From Polytrichum commune (taxonomy: Eukaryota > Streptophyta > Polytrichopsida > Polytrichales > Polytrichaceae), in assembly GCA_950295325.1 (NCBI GenBank), contig OX485805.1, positions 52,788,758-52,848,757 of the forward strand: a stretch of DNA of 60,000 nt, given 5' to 3'. The notes beneath the pieces are model-generated. The model was given only the letters and a program-made list of their open reading frames with translations. It made no database searches and was not told where the DNA came from. Positions 47,366-59,033 of this stretch are shown piece by piece; positions within the stretch are counted from its first letter, which is position 1; every line of letters starts with the position of its first letter. Position numbers and translations under genes: made by a program.

Positions 47366-48479
47366 CTTCCTCCTGCTGGGTACACACCATCCAGTTCCAC
47401 GCCATCAGCTTTTGCGTGCCCCACTTCGGGGCTCTCACGCGGTCCAATAGAGGCGAAACAAGTTTCAGAGTCGCACAACCCAATGGAGGTTTCACCAGTG
47501 AAGAACAACTTGCACCATGTGCAATGGACAGATGGATCAACTCTGGTAATTTATTATTGTGTCATTTATTATTATAGTGTCATTTATTGTTTCGACAACG
47601 TTATTGTGTAAAGGTTATTGTAATATCAAACACACATTTCATTACCAATTCAGGGTCATTTGCATAAGTATACTTGAATCTGTATAAATCCAGACTCGCT
47701 TGTACGTGCATGTGTACGCAATTTTGGTTCAGTTGCTACCGCATATGCGAGTTATGAAATCATGATAAGTTGCAAACATATATATGTATGGGTGTATATG
47801 TGTATATGTGTATGGGTGTATATGTGTATATGTGTGTATATATGTGTATGGGTGTGTATATGTGTATGGGTGTATATTGTATATGTGTATGGGTGCATAT
47901 GTGTATATGTGTATGGGTGTATATGTGTCTATGAGTGTATATGTATGCACGAGTGTATGTAAATTAGTAAGCCAAATAAATGCGTGTCACTTTGTCACCG
48001 TGCAGGGTGTTGATTTCAATATGGAACCCGCAGTGGAAGATTGTGCATCCCCTTGTGAAACATTGCCCGTCCTGCGCTCTATCTCTACACGCGACCACCA
48101 AATCTCCCTCATTGAATCAAGAGGCCCTAACTCAAGGGGTGTTCACATGTTACGCGCGGGATTGGCGAGCATTGGCAAAACTTATGACCCACAACCTATC
48201 ACGACCATAGTGCCAACGATACTTTTGAACGCGCAAGGTGCTGACTTCAATATGAAACCATTGGGACCACCTTCCACCCGCGAGCATCAAATAGAGCTTA
48301 TTGAGTCAAGAGGTCCTAATTCAAGAGGCGTCAATCTATTGCATGCGGGGTTGGCTGACCTCGCGACACACACAGAGCACGGTCCGGAAACGGTTAGCCT
48401 CCCCTTGGAAGGCCCAAAACACCACAATCAATGTGATGGACAGATGATTTGTCTATACCCTAAATATGCTAGAAGTTAA
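47366..48479 (+). CDS. Downstream exons with two STR(D/E)HQ repeats
   Basis: Exon 47366-47545 (after CTTCAG, before GTAATT) reads LPPAGYTPSSSTPSAFACP and onward. Exon 48006-48479 (after GTGCAG) reads GVDFNMEP and carries two copies of STR(D/E)HQIxLIESRGPNSRGV about 65 residues apart, ending at TAA 48477. Both are phase 0 and fit the transcript above if the 47318 stop is spliced out; otherwise they belong to a separate transcript. I recognise no family. The intron between them has a TGTATATG microsatellite. Confidence 0.45.
47784..47950 (+). repeat. TGTATATG/TGTATGGG microsatellite
   Basis: A run of GTGTATATGTGTATGGGTGTATAT-type units (each under 12 bases) lies inside an intron of the element. 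Open frames on both strands here follow from the repeat. Confidence 0.9.
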
Positions 48480-49322
48480 ACAATCCCGTGACCAATTGTG
48501 CGGGCATTCATATGTGTACACAATATTTAGTGCAACACTCAATATATAAAAGTGGCCAGACACTCCCAATACCCAACGCATTGTCTTATATCAAGTCGGT
48601 TCACATGTCAACCATGCTCTCATTTTGCTTACCATATCCACATGTTTGTTTGCACCCAATGTATGGTTCTTGCTTATCCTTCGTAAATCCATCATCGAGC
48701 ACTCCCCCATGTATGGGTGGAACATGTAGTGCATAAACGATACGGCGGAAGCTCCATGTGAATGTTTTCGTTCTGTCTTGCATAACTACTTCATGGGAAG
48801 CTGCCCCTTCATGTAACCTATTTGTCCTGCCCAAACTCTTCTGTGATTGGACACAACGCGTAGGGCGCCTTTGTCTTGAATGCACACTCCCAGAGGAACA
48901 ACCCATGTGTGCACCATGTAAATCCGCCCTTAAGGTATAGACACCCTATAACCGATAACGATCCCATCACCGACAAGTAGAGTAGCTCATAAACGCGCAT
49001 GGCTTTACTAGAAGTCGTTATGAATATATATAAAACGCGAGGACAATATGACTGTGGAGGGGAAGTTGTTTCCCATAGATATTGTCGGTCATGTGTGAAG
49101 CTATGTGTTGGTTATGGGCTTTGACCAACTTTCGCACAAAGAAATTTTACACAATCAATTTTGAAAAAAGGGTCATTATTCATGAACCTTATTTTCCTAC
49201 GCACAAAAAATAACTCCTCCTTGATATTCCAAGATATGCTATGCTGAAATGCTTAAGTTTTCGGTTATAGGTATTTGTACCTCACATGTTGAAGCGTTAT
49301 TCACACTTGTTCGTACTATTCA

Positions 49323-50165
49323 ATGCCGTGTCAGGATGCCCCTCCCAACCCGGCCAGTTCCCCCCCAGCTCCCCAGCCAACTGGGTTCGGGGAGGTCATT
49401 GCGAGAATGCAAACAGCTGAACTAGAACACCCGTTAGGCCTCCCATTGGAAAGGAGGAGTATGGACGACGAGTTTAACAACTTAGCTTCAAATATTGATG
49501 TGTGCATGGAACAGTTCATGCAACTACAATCATTTATGACCACTGCTTTAGATAGATATAAAGGATGCCGCTTGGTTGGAATGGATGCACACATGCTTGG
49601 GAGATTGGTGGTATACAGTGCCGATATAGGGCTCACCATCCCACAAGTGGAGGCACTCCAACAACGTCTCCCAGAGTTGCACTTAATAGAGAACGATATG
49701 TGGGAAGCTACTCAAGCAATCGAGCCCCATTTAGATGACTTACTCCGCCGTGATTCAGAAGACATGTTGAACCATGTCTATGACATCACGGATGAGAACC
49801 TCCCAATCACACCATTGTTGGAAGCCTGTCATATTGCCGATCCACAGAATGATGAAGGAGACCCAGTGGAACCCACAATGGGGGAGCGTAACATTGATTA
49901 CGAGTTTTACTACTTAGCATCGCAGATCCATGACGTAACGCGCGAGTTTATGGGACTACAGAGGACCATGACAACTGCTCTACAGAGATATACGGGCACT
50001 CTTTTGCTCGGCGATCGCATACACCGCCTTTGTATGTTGGTGTTAGCGGCAGAACACATTGGCTTTGACTCTCAGCAAAAAGCCTATCTTGGGAGCAAAA
50101 TACCGGACTTGGCTTACATGGGAGCAATCTCGGGAAATCAAACCTCACTTGCCAAACATCTTTGA
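49323..50165 (+). CDS. Unknown protein with two tandem domains, right end of element
   Basis: An intact frame of 280 codons. Residues about 46-121 and 188-263 are a tandem duplication: (M/I)D(D/Y)EFxxLAS, then FMxLQxxMTTAL(D/Q)RY, and ending LPEL or IPDL. The segments are helical, suggesting two copies of a small helical domain. An alternative to the ATG start is a splice acceptor at GTGTCAG, 49336, making it the last exon of the upstream gene. It lies about 310 bases inside the right terminal repeat and is in the same direction as the gene block before it. I know no family for it. Confidence 0.55.
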   Translation: MPCQDAPPNPASSPPAPQPTGFGEVIARMQTAELEHPLGLPLERRSMDDEFNNLASNIDVCMEQFMQLQSFMTTALDRYKGCRLVGMDAHMLGRLVVYSADIGLTIPQVEALQQRLPELHLIENDMWEATQAIEPHLDDLLRRDSEDMLNHVYDITDENLPITPLLEACHIADPQNDEGDPVEPTMGERNIDYEFYYLASQIHDVTREFMGLQRTMTTALQRYTGTLLLGDRIHRLCMLVLAAEHIGFDSQQKAYLGSKIPDLAYMGAISGNQTSLAKHL

Positions 50166-50473
50166 GTCCATGGCCAAACAGGACTCCACAATTTGCGAAA
50201 GCCAAGGCACAAATGTAGAGTAATTTAAGTTATGACATGTTACAGGCATTTATAGCACAATATTCAATCGAGTGGACGCCTCCTAGCATAGAATTGGTGT
50301 TTCAATGAAGAGGATTGTGGGTGCAAACCTCCTGTTGTGTGACAGTCTATGCAAAAGCCCATTGGAAGCAAAGAGTATTTGTCTCGCATGGGCAGGTCCA
50401 TCCAAAGTGTCCACGAGTTCCCAATGAGTTCCCCATGAGTTCCCCACATACATCCCAGAAGTCCCAAAATCAT

Positions 50474-50498
50474 CCTAAAGTCCCATAATGTTTAATAT
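50474..50498 (-). repeat. Right terminal inverted repeat of the giant element
   Basis: This is the reverse complement of the left terminus with one mismatch; inside it at 50415-50450 are GAGTTCCC repeats, the complement of the left subterminal GGGAAC repeats. Confidence 0.65.
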
Positions 50499-52349
50499 CA
50501 CCTTAAAGGGACACTAGCGGCCGCTTTACACCATAGACCATGAAGTTGGACTATGGAAGATGATCTTTTATCATGATCTGACTTGATGGTCTTTTTTTAA
50601 TGGTGTGATTTCTTTAGAAAAATCAATACATAAAGCATGTGGCCCCTCACTAGGTGTAAAGTGAATGTGGATCAAGAGGAATGACCATGCACCAAAAAGT
50701 GAATGTGTTGATTTTAAAATATATATATGTTCGAAAAGGACAGTTTTGAATCAAAAAAAGAATCAAATTTGACCATTCTTATATCTTTCTCTTGTCTTAA
50801 TCTTCTCGTCCCAAAAAACATTCATAAAAAATTTATGATAACAATATTTCTCTGCCATGGGCCCTTGCCTTTTTCTACTAGAGCACCTTTTTTGCCTCTC
50901 CCACCGCAAAACCCGTTCGACCGTGTTCATGGTCCATGGTGTAAACAACCCTTGAATATCATGTTCGGTATATTGTTCTCCCTCTTTAGTATGACACGTT
51001 TGGGAAACACAAAAAAATCTTATTATCGAGGTGTCCTCTTCTCATTAGTATGACAAATGATGTGAAGTTGTCGTATTATTGAGGAAATACGAAAACATAA
51101 GTAATACGAGCTTCTTGTAAAAATATACAACGAGTTTAAGCAATATAGGTGGTATAAAATAATAACTTATAACTCCAGACAAATACAAATATTCTCAAGA
51201 ACTCTTGAAATAGGAGTCCAAAGATCTATGGTGTTGCCTCCTCGAGTTAGCAATTGTCCTCTTATCTAAATTTCCTACTAACTTTTGAAAACTAATCATT
51301 TCATTAACACCAAAATATAAAGAGTTCATCAATAAGAAACTAGACGACAATGATGCATGATGTTTAGCATCACTAAGTTTTACTGTAGGTGGAGCAACAT
51401 CATCCACATCTACTACATCTAGAGCAACATTTAGATCAAAGTCTTGTTAGCTTGTTCTACTAGGATGCGTGGGCCAAACTAGCTTTGCATACGTTGATCC
51501 AAGATTTAAAACAACATGTCCCATGCCCATACCATATTTCACATCCTCAAAATTTGCTCAACGTTTGAGAGTCGAACGGGCATTTCAATCACGCTAATCC
51601 CACTAAGGTTAGCATTTCTTCTCTTCTTTGATAAATGTTTTTGGAAATGATAAGGTTAGTGGGTTGGATGGATTGTTTTGTGATGAAGATTGTTACACCT
51701 GTTTTGTATCTCGTAAGTAGCGATGCCTTAAAGTAACACCTTTCTTTTGGCAACACCTATTTTTCATCCTTAAACCGTCAATAAGCGAGTGCAATGATGC
51801 CATCGAGTAAGTCATTGTTCAAAGTGATTAGTCATATGCAGCATAAAGTACAAAACAACACCACTTTGGGGATTCATGGTATCAATGTAAGATGGTTGCA
51901 AGAATGCTCTAAGAAGAGCACCAACTTTGGTCAATCACAAGGCTAATTGCGGATCTATCCGTTCAATGAGGTGCTGTAAGAAGTGTACCACAAAGGGGCA
52001 ACACCTTCATTGAATAGAAGACACTCACTTGCAGTAAGGTTGATTTTGTGGTGGTTCTCACCTACCAATCCAATATCAATTGACCCCCCCCCCCTTGTGG
52101 ATGATAAACAACTTTGCAAATTTTCGTAGGTTTCATGTGAATTTGTTTTTTTAACAATTTTAAGTAAAGTCTTTGGGTGCAAGCATGGTAAAGTGGACCA
52201 AAAAAGTGCTCTGGTATACTAAAACCATAATTTTTTTGGTCAAAGGCCTAAAAGTAGTAGCAAAGAGTTATTTAAATTGGATTTTTTTTTATGATGACCT
52301 CTATTGTTGTGTTAAATACTCAAACGTAGAATATCAAGTTGAGATCTTT
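50499..52349. other. Intergenic, no clear gene
   Basis: AT-rich. A 70-codon minus-strand frame (51195-51407) ends RSLDSYFKSS, vaguely like a transposase N-terminus, but I cannot assign it. A poly-C tract lies near 52083. Confidence 0.4.
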
Positions 52350-55300
52350 AATACTTAGCATCAAAAGTGATGCTCAAAAACAAATAGTTGAGTATGGTTT
52401 TGGATGTAGATTTCATGACCTTAACTATTTTGAAGTTAGAATTTGTTTATATTCCTTGAATTCATTATCTACTTGAGGGCATCACCACAAAACTTTGTAA
52501 AAAACCATCAATTTAATGTAATTTTATCATATTTTAAACAAATTTTAGACAGTCACTTATTCAATATCACCTACTTGCACGCCACCTCGGGGGGGGGGGG
52601 TAGTCATTGGTTGGAGTAGCAATATACGTGCGAACAAATGATAGGGTATTTTAAAAACATGGGAGCTAAAAATTATAAATGGACTTAAGAGTAATATAGG
52701 GTATCAAAAATGGCACTGGACATCTTTAAAGTACTATAGGGTATGGAATAATAGGTATTTTGGAATTATAAGTAATGCAAGCCATTTTTCTATTAACCCA
52801 AAGTAGAAATTTACATAATGATAGCATGTGAAAAAAAGAAGAGAATTGAAAGTAATACCCCCCTATAAAATAGTGGTTGTTCGCACCTATATCCTTAACT
52901 TTTAAACACACTGCCCCCCCCCCCCCCCCCCCGAGCACGCCACTTGCACCGTCTTCTAAAATAGGTAGACTTTTCTTGAAATTCTTTTTGTCATCATAAA
53001 TTGCTTGGCTTTGTAGATCAGGATGTTTTTAAAATGTCTATGGTTTATTTCTTCACAAAATTCAAAGTTAGTACATAAAATTGAATCATTTTCACTTAAC
53101 ACTAGGCAGGGATCAGGAGTTGTCCACTTTACTGTGCTTGCACCCCCTTTGTAGTTTTGCAAAAAAAAAGACTTTTCCAAGATTTTTAACGTGCCTTAAA
53201 TAAAAGTAAAGTAAAAAATATTTACTGGAAGTGTCGCTTTCAGCCTCAACTAAGGCATGTTGCCCTACTACAAACTTGGGAGGGGTGTAGTCATTGCTAA
53301 AAGTATGGAACCACATGGGTACAAAAAATGATATTGATTGTGCCTAGGGGTTACAAAATATACATAACGTATCGGTATTATTTATTCTAGCTTAGTAAAA
53401 TATACTAGGCATATCATTCATATACTCCTAGTTGTATTTCTATCTTTAGGCCCATAGTCAATTATGTTGAAGTGGATAATCTTCAAGAGGTCCAAATGAA
53501 TATTTCATCCAATATGTGCGTTGAATGGTAATCCCACATTGTCCAAGGATAGGTTCACTAGAATCAGGTATGGTATGTTGTATGTCCAACCTAAACTTCA
53601 ACTATCTAGAAATTGAGATGTGATTGTGCGATATCATTTGTCTCTCAAGCAGTAGTTGAAGGAGTGAGAACAAGATAGATATAAAAAGCAAATCGGCTAA
53701 AACATTGATCGCCAAGACTTGGTATTTGGGAAGGGTTTGTAGGATGCGCCCCAAATTGGCAACCTGTGAATTAAATATCGACGACTCATTGACCTCTAGA
53801 AGTAGCCTTCCAATATGGACATAAGGTTATGTTGGTATCAAAATAAGAATGTGTCAAATGTGCACCTACAATTTGACAAATCATTTGATGGTAGAGCTAG
53901 AAACCATTCTTGCATTGGCTACAATGAGTTATATTGTTGAAACAAATTTGTATGCTAAATAAATATGCTAAATAAATATGTCTTGCTGAAAGTATTTTAG
54001 CCATATTTTGCATATGATCTTTATGGCGTATACATATGATTGGGGTCTAAATGATTTATTTATTTCTCACTTGTGTACGTATTTGAGAGGATTTTCTAGC
54101 TGCATATTGTACAAGTTTTTTTTATATTGTATCTTAAGGATATCAATTTCAATGTCATGCACGCACATGGTTCTCGGTTTTAACAATGAGTGCCACCCCC
54201 CCCCCCTTATTACAAAGGACTACAACTTTGAGGAATTTTTTGCTATTTGTGTACATTGGCATTTGGCATAAATTGTTTTTCTATGTAAAGGAATTGATTA
54301 AGAAATTGTCATAATTTTTTGAGTTTAATCTTTCTTTTTCTACTATAGAAAAAAGGAGTCTTCCTTTCGTAAGAAAGGCACTACACCCTTATCACTACAT
54401 CATGGGAATCATGATCATAATAAGGTTAGCATACTCATATATTCACGTTGCTGGAAAGACATGAGTTACTTCTATATTCTCTTATACCCTCACCAAGTGT
54501 CCTATATCGGACACCCTAGCTGACAAAACATAGCAATGGAATAGGAAGGAATTAGCTTGTCCTTGGTAGCATGCTTACCTTGTCATAATTAGTTTTGGTA
54601 CTTGCCTCTCCCATGTAAGTGTTTCTAAATTTCGTGCATGAAGATGGGCTTCACCTAACTCCGACACCTCCTCTCCCTCATCAGTTCACTACATTGGGAA
54701 CTTTGGCAACCCTGAGACCTTTTTTAAAAGAAAGTCCCCCTAAAGTTCGATGAATGGGCACCTCCTCGGTAATAAGACAACAAGCCTCACTTTATGGTTA
54801 TCTCGATTGATGTAGAGTAGATTGTGTCTCAAGTGGGAGTTATGGTGCCCATTGCAACACATGCCAAAGTTTATATTTTCATGTGCAAAGTGCATTGTTC
54901 TATTGCATACAAGGTGCTTTGGTCCATCCAAAGCACAATATATAAGGTGCTTGGCCAATACAAAGTCTATGGCGTATGGGAAGATAGTTGGAGGAGTGTT
55001 TATGTGTTTTACAGTTGACCGAGGGTTGCTCTAGGGCAACAATATGTTGCTATGTGTTTGACAAGGGGTTTTCCTCTCCTTGCAGTGAGCACATAGATGC
55101 CTAATGAAGGTGGTGCACATCACCAAAATCTACCTTTAAGAGTAATTGGTAACTCGTCAAGCTCATAATAAAACAATTCCACTTGCTTCAAATGATGTTA
55201 AGGTAACTTGCCCTATATAGTGTTCTACATGTTGAGCATTTGTTTTTATTTATGTACATTGGCGTTTCGTATGAATTTTTTTCCATGTTGAGGAAGTGAA

Positions 55301-55560
55301 CAAAAGTATGCCATACATTTTTTGAATTCTATTTATCATTTTTGAATCAACAATGAGTAATCAAAGCATTATGCTAGATTGTGCTATAATAGAGTTAAAA
55401 AGGTTTCATTTTAGACTTAAACAACTCCTATCATAGAATCAAAACTTGTCTATTTATTATCTCTTAGTTTATCTTTACACACTCATCATGTGTCTTGGAA
55501 CCGACACCTAATGAGCTAATTACACTCTAGCTTGGCTCTAAATATCTTCACCAAACGTAC
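52350..55560 (-). repeat. Dispersed repeat, copy B (inverted partner 13289-14520)
   Basis: Segments 52350-52580, 52940-53190, 54470-54620 and 55365-55560 match copy A in reverse, separated by extra sequence with poly-G (52590) and poly-C (52912) runs. The minus-strand frame 52956-53180 shares CLVLSE, DSILC, NHRHF and LIYKAKQF with copy A. Confidence 0.7.
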
Positions 55561-55632
55561 CACAATCCACCCTCAATATTTGTTAACAATATGGAGCAAG
55601 GGAGCTTATAACACTTATGTGGTGTTAACACT

Positions 55633-56022
55633 TTAGATGAAAGGCGTAACATTAGTATGTCTTTGTTCCAACAATGTTTTCAAGGTCATTGATGCACTTT
55701 CACCATCCTTGAATCCTATTTTATCTATCACCACATCACTAATTTGCACATTGTCAACTTCTTCAATGAGTTCATTATCAACTGCATCATCTCCTTCATC
55801 AAGCATAGCTATACTTTCCTCCTTAGTAGGTATGTAGGGATCGTTTATATCAAGTTCGAGTTCATAATTGATGAACTCACGTGCATTCATAGTGGGCCCA
55901 CTTTCACTATCTTTAAATAACAATGCCGGTTGTTCCTGTAAGGTAGAAATTCCCTCCAATTCTTTCTTTTGTATTGCTCTATGACCTTCTCTATCTCGCA
56001 TGATTCCCTCCTTTGCTTCCAT
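55633..56022 (-). CDS. Hypothetical acidic protein, 129 codons
   Basis: An ATG-initiated frame, acidic in the middle (IAMLDEGDDAVDNELIEEVD) and starting MEAKEGIMRDREGH. I see no known domain. It might be a remnant of a mobile-element protein, given its repeat-rich surroundings. Confidence 0.3.
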   Translation of the reverse strand: MEAKEGIMRDREGHRAIQKKELEGISTLQEQPALLFKDSESGPTMNAREFINYELELDINDPYIPTKEESIAMLDEGDDAVDNELIEEVDNVQISDVVIDKIGFKDGESASMTLKTLLEQRHTNVTPFI

Positions 56023-56245
56023 ATTGTTAGGAAAATCTCGAAAGAAATGTTGACACCTTCTACACTAAACATCTTATCTAGTGGGGCATTAAAGTTTGAT
56101 GTGTCATGTCAAAAACATGATTTAAGTAAATATGGACAAAAGACTTGTCCATATTTATAAAGCATTTGTGAGTATTTTGGCCCAATTGAGCCATGCACAT
56201 TGTAAAATTGATTATTTGGAGGAAGAGTTAATGAAATCCCCAATT

Positions 56246-56246
<1 letters not shown>

Positions 56247-56277
<31 letters not shown>
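56247..56277 (+). repeat. (GATA)n microsatellite
   Basis: Seven to eight consecutive ATAG units. Confidence 0.95.
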
Positions 56278-56278
<1 letters not shown>

Positions 56279-57774
56279 AACTCCGGTCCCTTTTCCCAAT
56301 TATACGTAATATAGGAAGCAATATGGTCAAATATTTCCCCTAGATGTATATTTGTCTTTCCTTTCATAAATAACACAATATGCTTGCAACTCAAGCATAC
56401 TACAACGAGAGATGCAATCCACATCTAGGATTAATTGTTATCATTCCTATCATAGGGTCCATTGATAAAATTGCACACAAAAAATTATTATGAGTAAGCC
56501 TAGATTTATTATAAACATACTCTAATTTGGAGTAGTACGACTTGTCAAGGAGCACCAACTTCTAAGTGTCATATGACACCCTCTTCAAATTTGACCACAC
56601 AATGATTGCAAGACAACAAATGTGGTCCATGGCGAAGAGTGTGGGCCACATTAAAGATGTTCTTAGCATGTTTACACTACAATAGTGATCATGGACTATA
56701 ACCACTGGTTTCTAATTCTCTTGGATTTCATTGATTGAGAATTGAGTGGCGGTCCCACTTCATTTACACATAGTTACCAAAAATAAGAGTGACTATGTTA
56801 GAAAATGAATGAGAAAGTGACGTGGAAATGACATGGAATCCTTCATGTTCAAAAATGGAAAATGTTTGGTGATGACCCAAAGTTGCGGTGAGAGGTTCCA
56901 AATAAGTTGTCTCAACATAAAATGGAAACAACCATGTTAAAAACAATATTCAAGCAAAAAATAAATTGAAGTAGTTTGAAATTGTATTTCTTGCAAATGA
57001 AAAATGTTTCTTGGTCTAAGTCTGCTTTACACTATGTTTTGTGTCCAAGGTTTTAAAAAATGATTTGGAACTTCTTGTGATCATCATGGCTCCGAACCAC
57101 TGATCATGACCACAAGATATTATAAATCATTTTTTCTCATGGCCCTTCATAATGTGTGTGAAACAAGCCTCGGTGTACGCCTTTTACACCTATTTTACTA
57201 TGGGCTTTAACATGTGTAAATAATATTGTGGCCCACTGTATTGTATGTGTGGGTTGAAGCTTAGGGTGACTTACAACTCAATAAATATTAATATTCAAGT
57301 GTAACATTATACAATATAAGATGATGATATCAATTGTGTAATATATTTATATATCTATATACTTATCTATATAATAATTCATGTTCTTGGTTATTCATAT
57401 TGATCTCATGTTCCTAGTTTTGACAATATAATATTATGGGTTTTAAAATGACATGGGTCAAGAAAAAATATATTAACCAAAATTATTTTGGTATGCCAAA
57501 ATAACAGTGGGCAACATTAATAGGTGTAGAAGGTGTACACTATTGTGTGCAATTAGGTTGCCTCACAGTGATTTATCGTCATTCCACATTATTTCTAATA
57601 TTTATTGAGACATGAACAAAACACGTGATATTTTGGAAACCGTGGTTTATGTATAGATTATTGAACAAAGTTATAAGTTTTTTTTGGGGTCATTTGAGAC
57701 GAATCAACAACAATCATACCAAAAAAAACTTTGTGGTAATGTGTATGGGTAAAAAGGAAATCTTGTGGACACTA
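56278..57774. other. AT-rich intergenic, no gene seen
   Basis: Only short frames. The piece at 57545-57600 resembles 12498-12560. No conserved motif. Confidence 0.45.
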
Positions 57775-58394
57775 GAATCAACACACTAATTTAAGTTTTC
57801 ATTTTAGAATGACAAAAACCCCTTCAAATGGTAAATCACGAACGTTATAACATCGATGCTGCGAGGATTTTGTAATGGGGTTGACTTCCAAGTTGATTAC
57901 ATGCTTTATTGACATTTTCCAGAGCTTCCTGAAAAAACGAATAAAATTTTGCGTTTTGGGGGCTGTTTTTCACCCGAGCTCCATTGGCTCATATTTGTTG
58001 AGCTTCAATGGCATGTTTTCGAGCTTCTTTGGCTCTTTGTTTTGGGGGGTGTTTTGCTTTGGGCGTCACCCGATCTCCATTGGCTCATATTGTTGAGCTT
58101 CTTTGGCTCTTAGGCCTTGAGCACGTCTTTTGTGCGCGTTAAGGCGTCGTTGGCGAGCTTCGGCGGCTCTTTTGGTTTGGGCTTCCTTCGCGGCTTTGGC
58201 CTTGGCGAGCAAGCTTGCCATGTGGGAGCTTGGGATCGCTGTATGGGAGCGGAGCTTCCGAAGAAGTCTCGCTCCGGAGCTGGATCCGCTGCTACCTCCG
58301 CCACCAACCGGAGGCATGGCAGGCGCTCTTGTTTGGAGCTCATTTTGGTGTGATTTTGGGTATGGTTCCAGGTGCGGTGAGGCGAGGCAAGCGT

Positions 58395-58525
58395 GGGCGC
58401 AAGGATTTGAACCCCAGATTTCCCAGATTTCGTGGGTTATGTGGGGGAGCGCCTTGCCGTCGCGTCTCCTCCGGAACCATGCTCAATATGTGAGCACTAA
58501 CCCATTTATTCATCAAAATGAGTCC
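58395..58525 (-). mobile_element. tRNA-derived SINE-like segment, copy B
   Basis: B-box-like GGTTCAAATCC at 58403-58413 and A-box-like TGGGTTAGTGCTC at 58492-58504, both on the minus strand, as in copy A. Confidence 0.4.
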
Positions 58526-58772
58526 GAATCCACTTCAGGGTGAGCGTATGTGTGCATGTGTGGGGGGAATATGATGGAGACGAAGGAGAATGGAGCGGAC
58601 GAGCAAGGAGGTCTTGCAGCTGGAGAGAGAGAGCTACCCGGTGAGCTTGTCTCGATTACCTTGGGTTGTTCCTGATTTTTGTTTTTAGAATTCACAAAGA
58701 AAGCAGTTCAATGCATGAAGCGTGTGTATGATGGTGGTGTGTTAAACCCTAAACCCTAAGTCCTTAAGTGTT

Positions 58773-59033
58773 GTGCTTCGCTTTGTGGCAGCAGTATTGG
58801 ATCGGGTGAGAGCATTTCTTCCCATCGTGAATGAAGCGAATCGAAAGCTGATGGCTGGCATTGAGGAGAAGGGAGAAAAGGAGTTCGACGTAGAAGCAGT
58901 GAGTGCGAACGGTGCAGCACCACACATAGAGATGGTATTTACAATGAAACTCTGCTTCCTTCCTCCGATCTTTATTGCTGCCATCTTTTGCGTTACAAGA
59001 ATTCCAGTTACCCTAATGTTTGTCTACGAATGA
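58773..59033 (+). pseudogene. NOPCHAP1-like fragment, copy B
   Basis: Same frame and length (86 codons) as copy A, with a handful of substitutions, for example GAN to EAN and EQEFDI to EKEFDV. The core LDRVRAFLPIV and HIEM are kept. Preceded by a longer telobox. As in copy A, only the core exon resembles the family. Confidence 0.5.

Larger units (their letters stand above)
28796..50498. mobile_element. Candidate giant TIR transposon of about 21.7 kb
   Basis: The proposed termini are 25-bp inverted repeats differing at one base, starting ATATTAAACATTATGGGACT. Just inside each lie several copies of a TGGGAAC-type repeat in matching inverted orientation (28866-29012; 50415-50450). The two gene blocks are transcribed away from the centre toward the ends. 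Six-fold C-to-T-type nonsense changes occur in both blocks, and the same CTTCCTCTCG hairpins occur on both sides of the centre, so both halves share features. A TA target duplication is possible but ambiguous because the ends are palindromic with it. The alternative is two separate related elements whose outer ends happen to face outward. Confidence 0.55.

Noticed and set aside
47784-47962. Cys/Val/Tyr-rich frame across the TGTATATG tract
   Set aside because: It is a microsatellite translation; only the part after the 48005 acceptor is coding-like.
52912-52932. Long poly-C run as a biological signal
   Set aside because: Several G/C homopolymers occur in this region; they are likely repeat-end or assembly-length artefacts and carry no other support.
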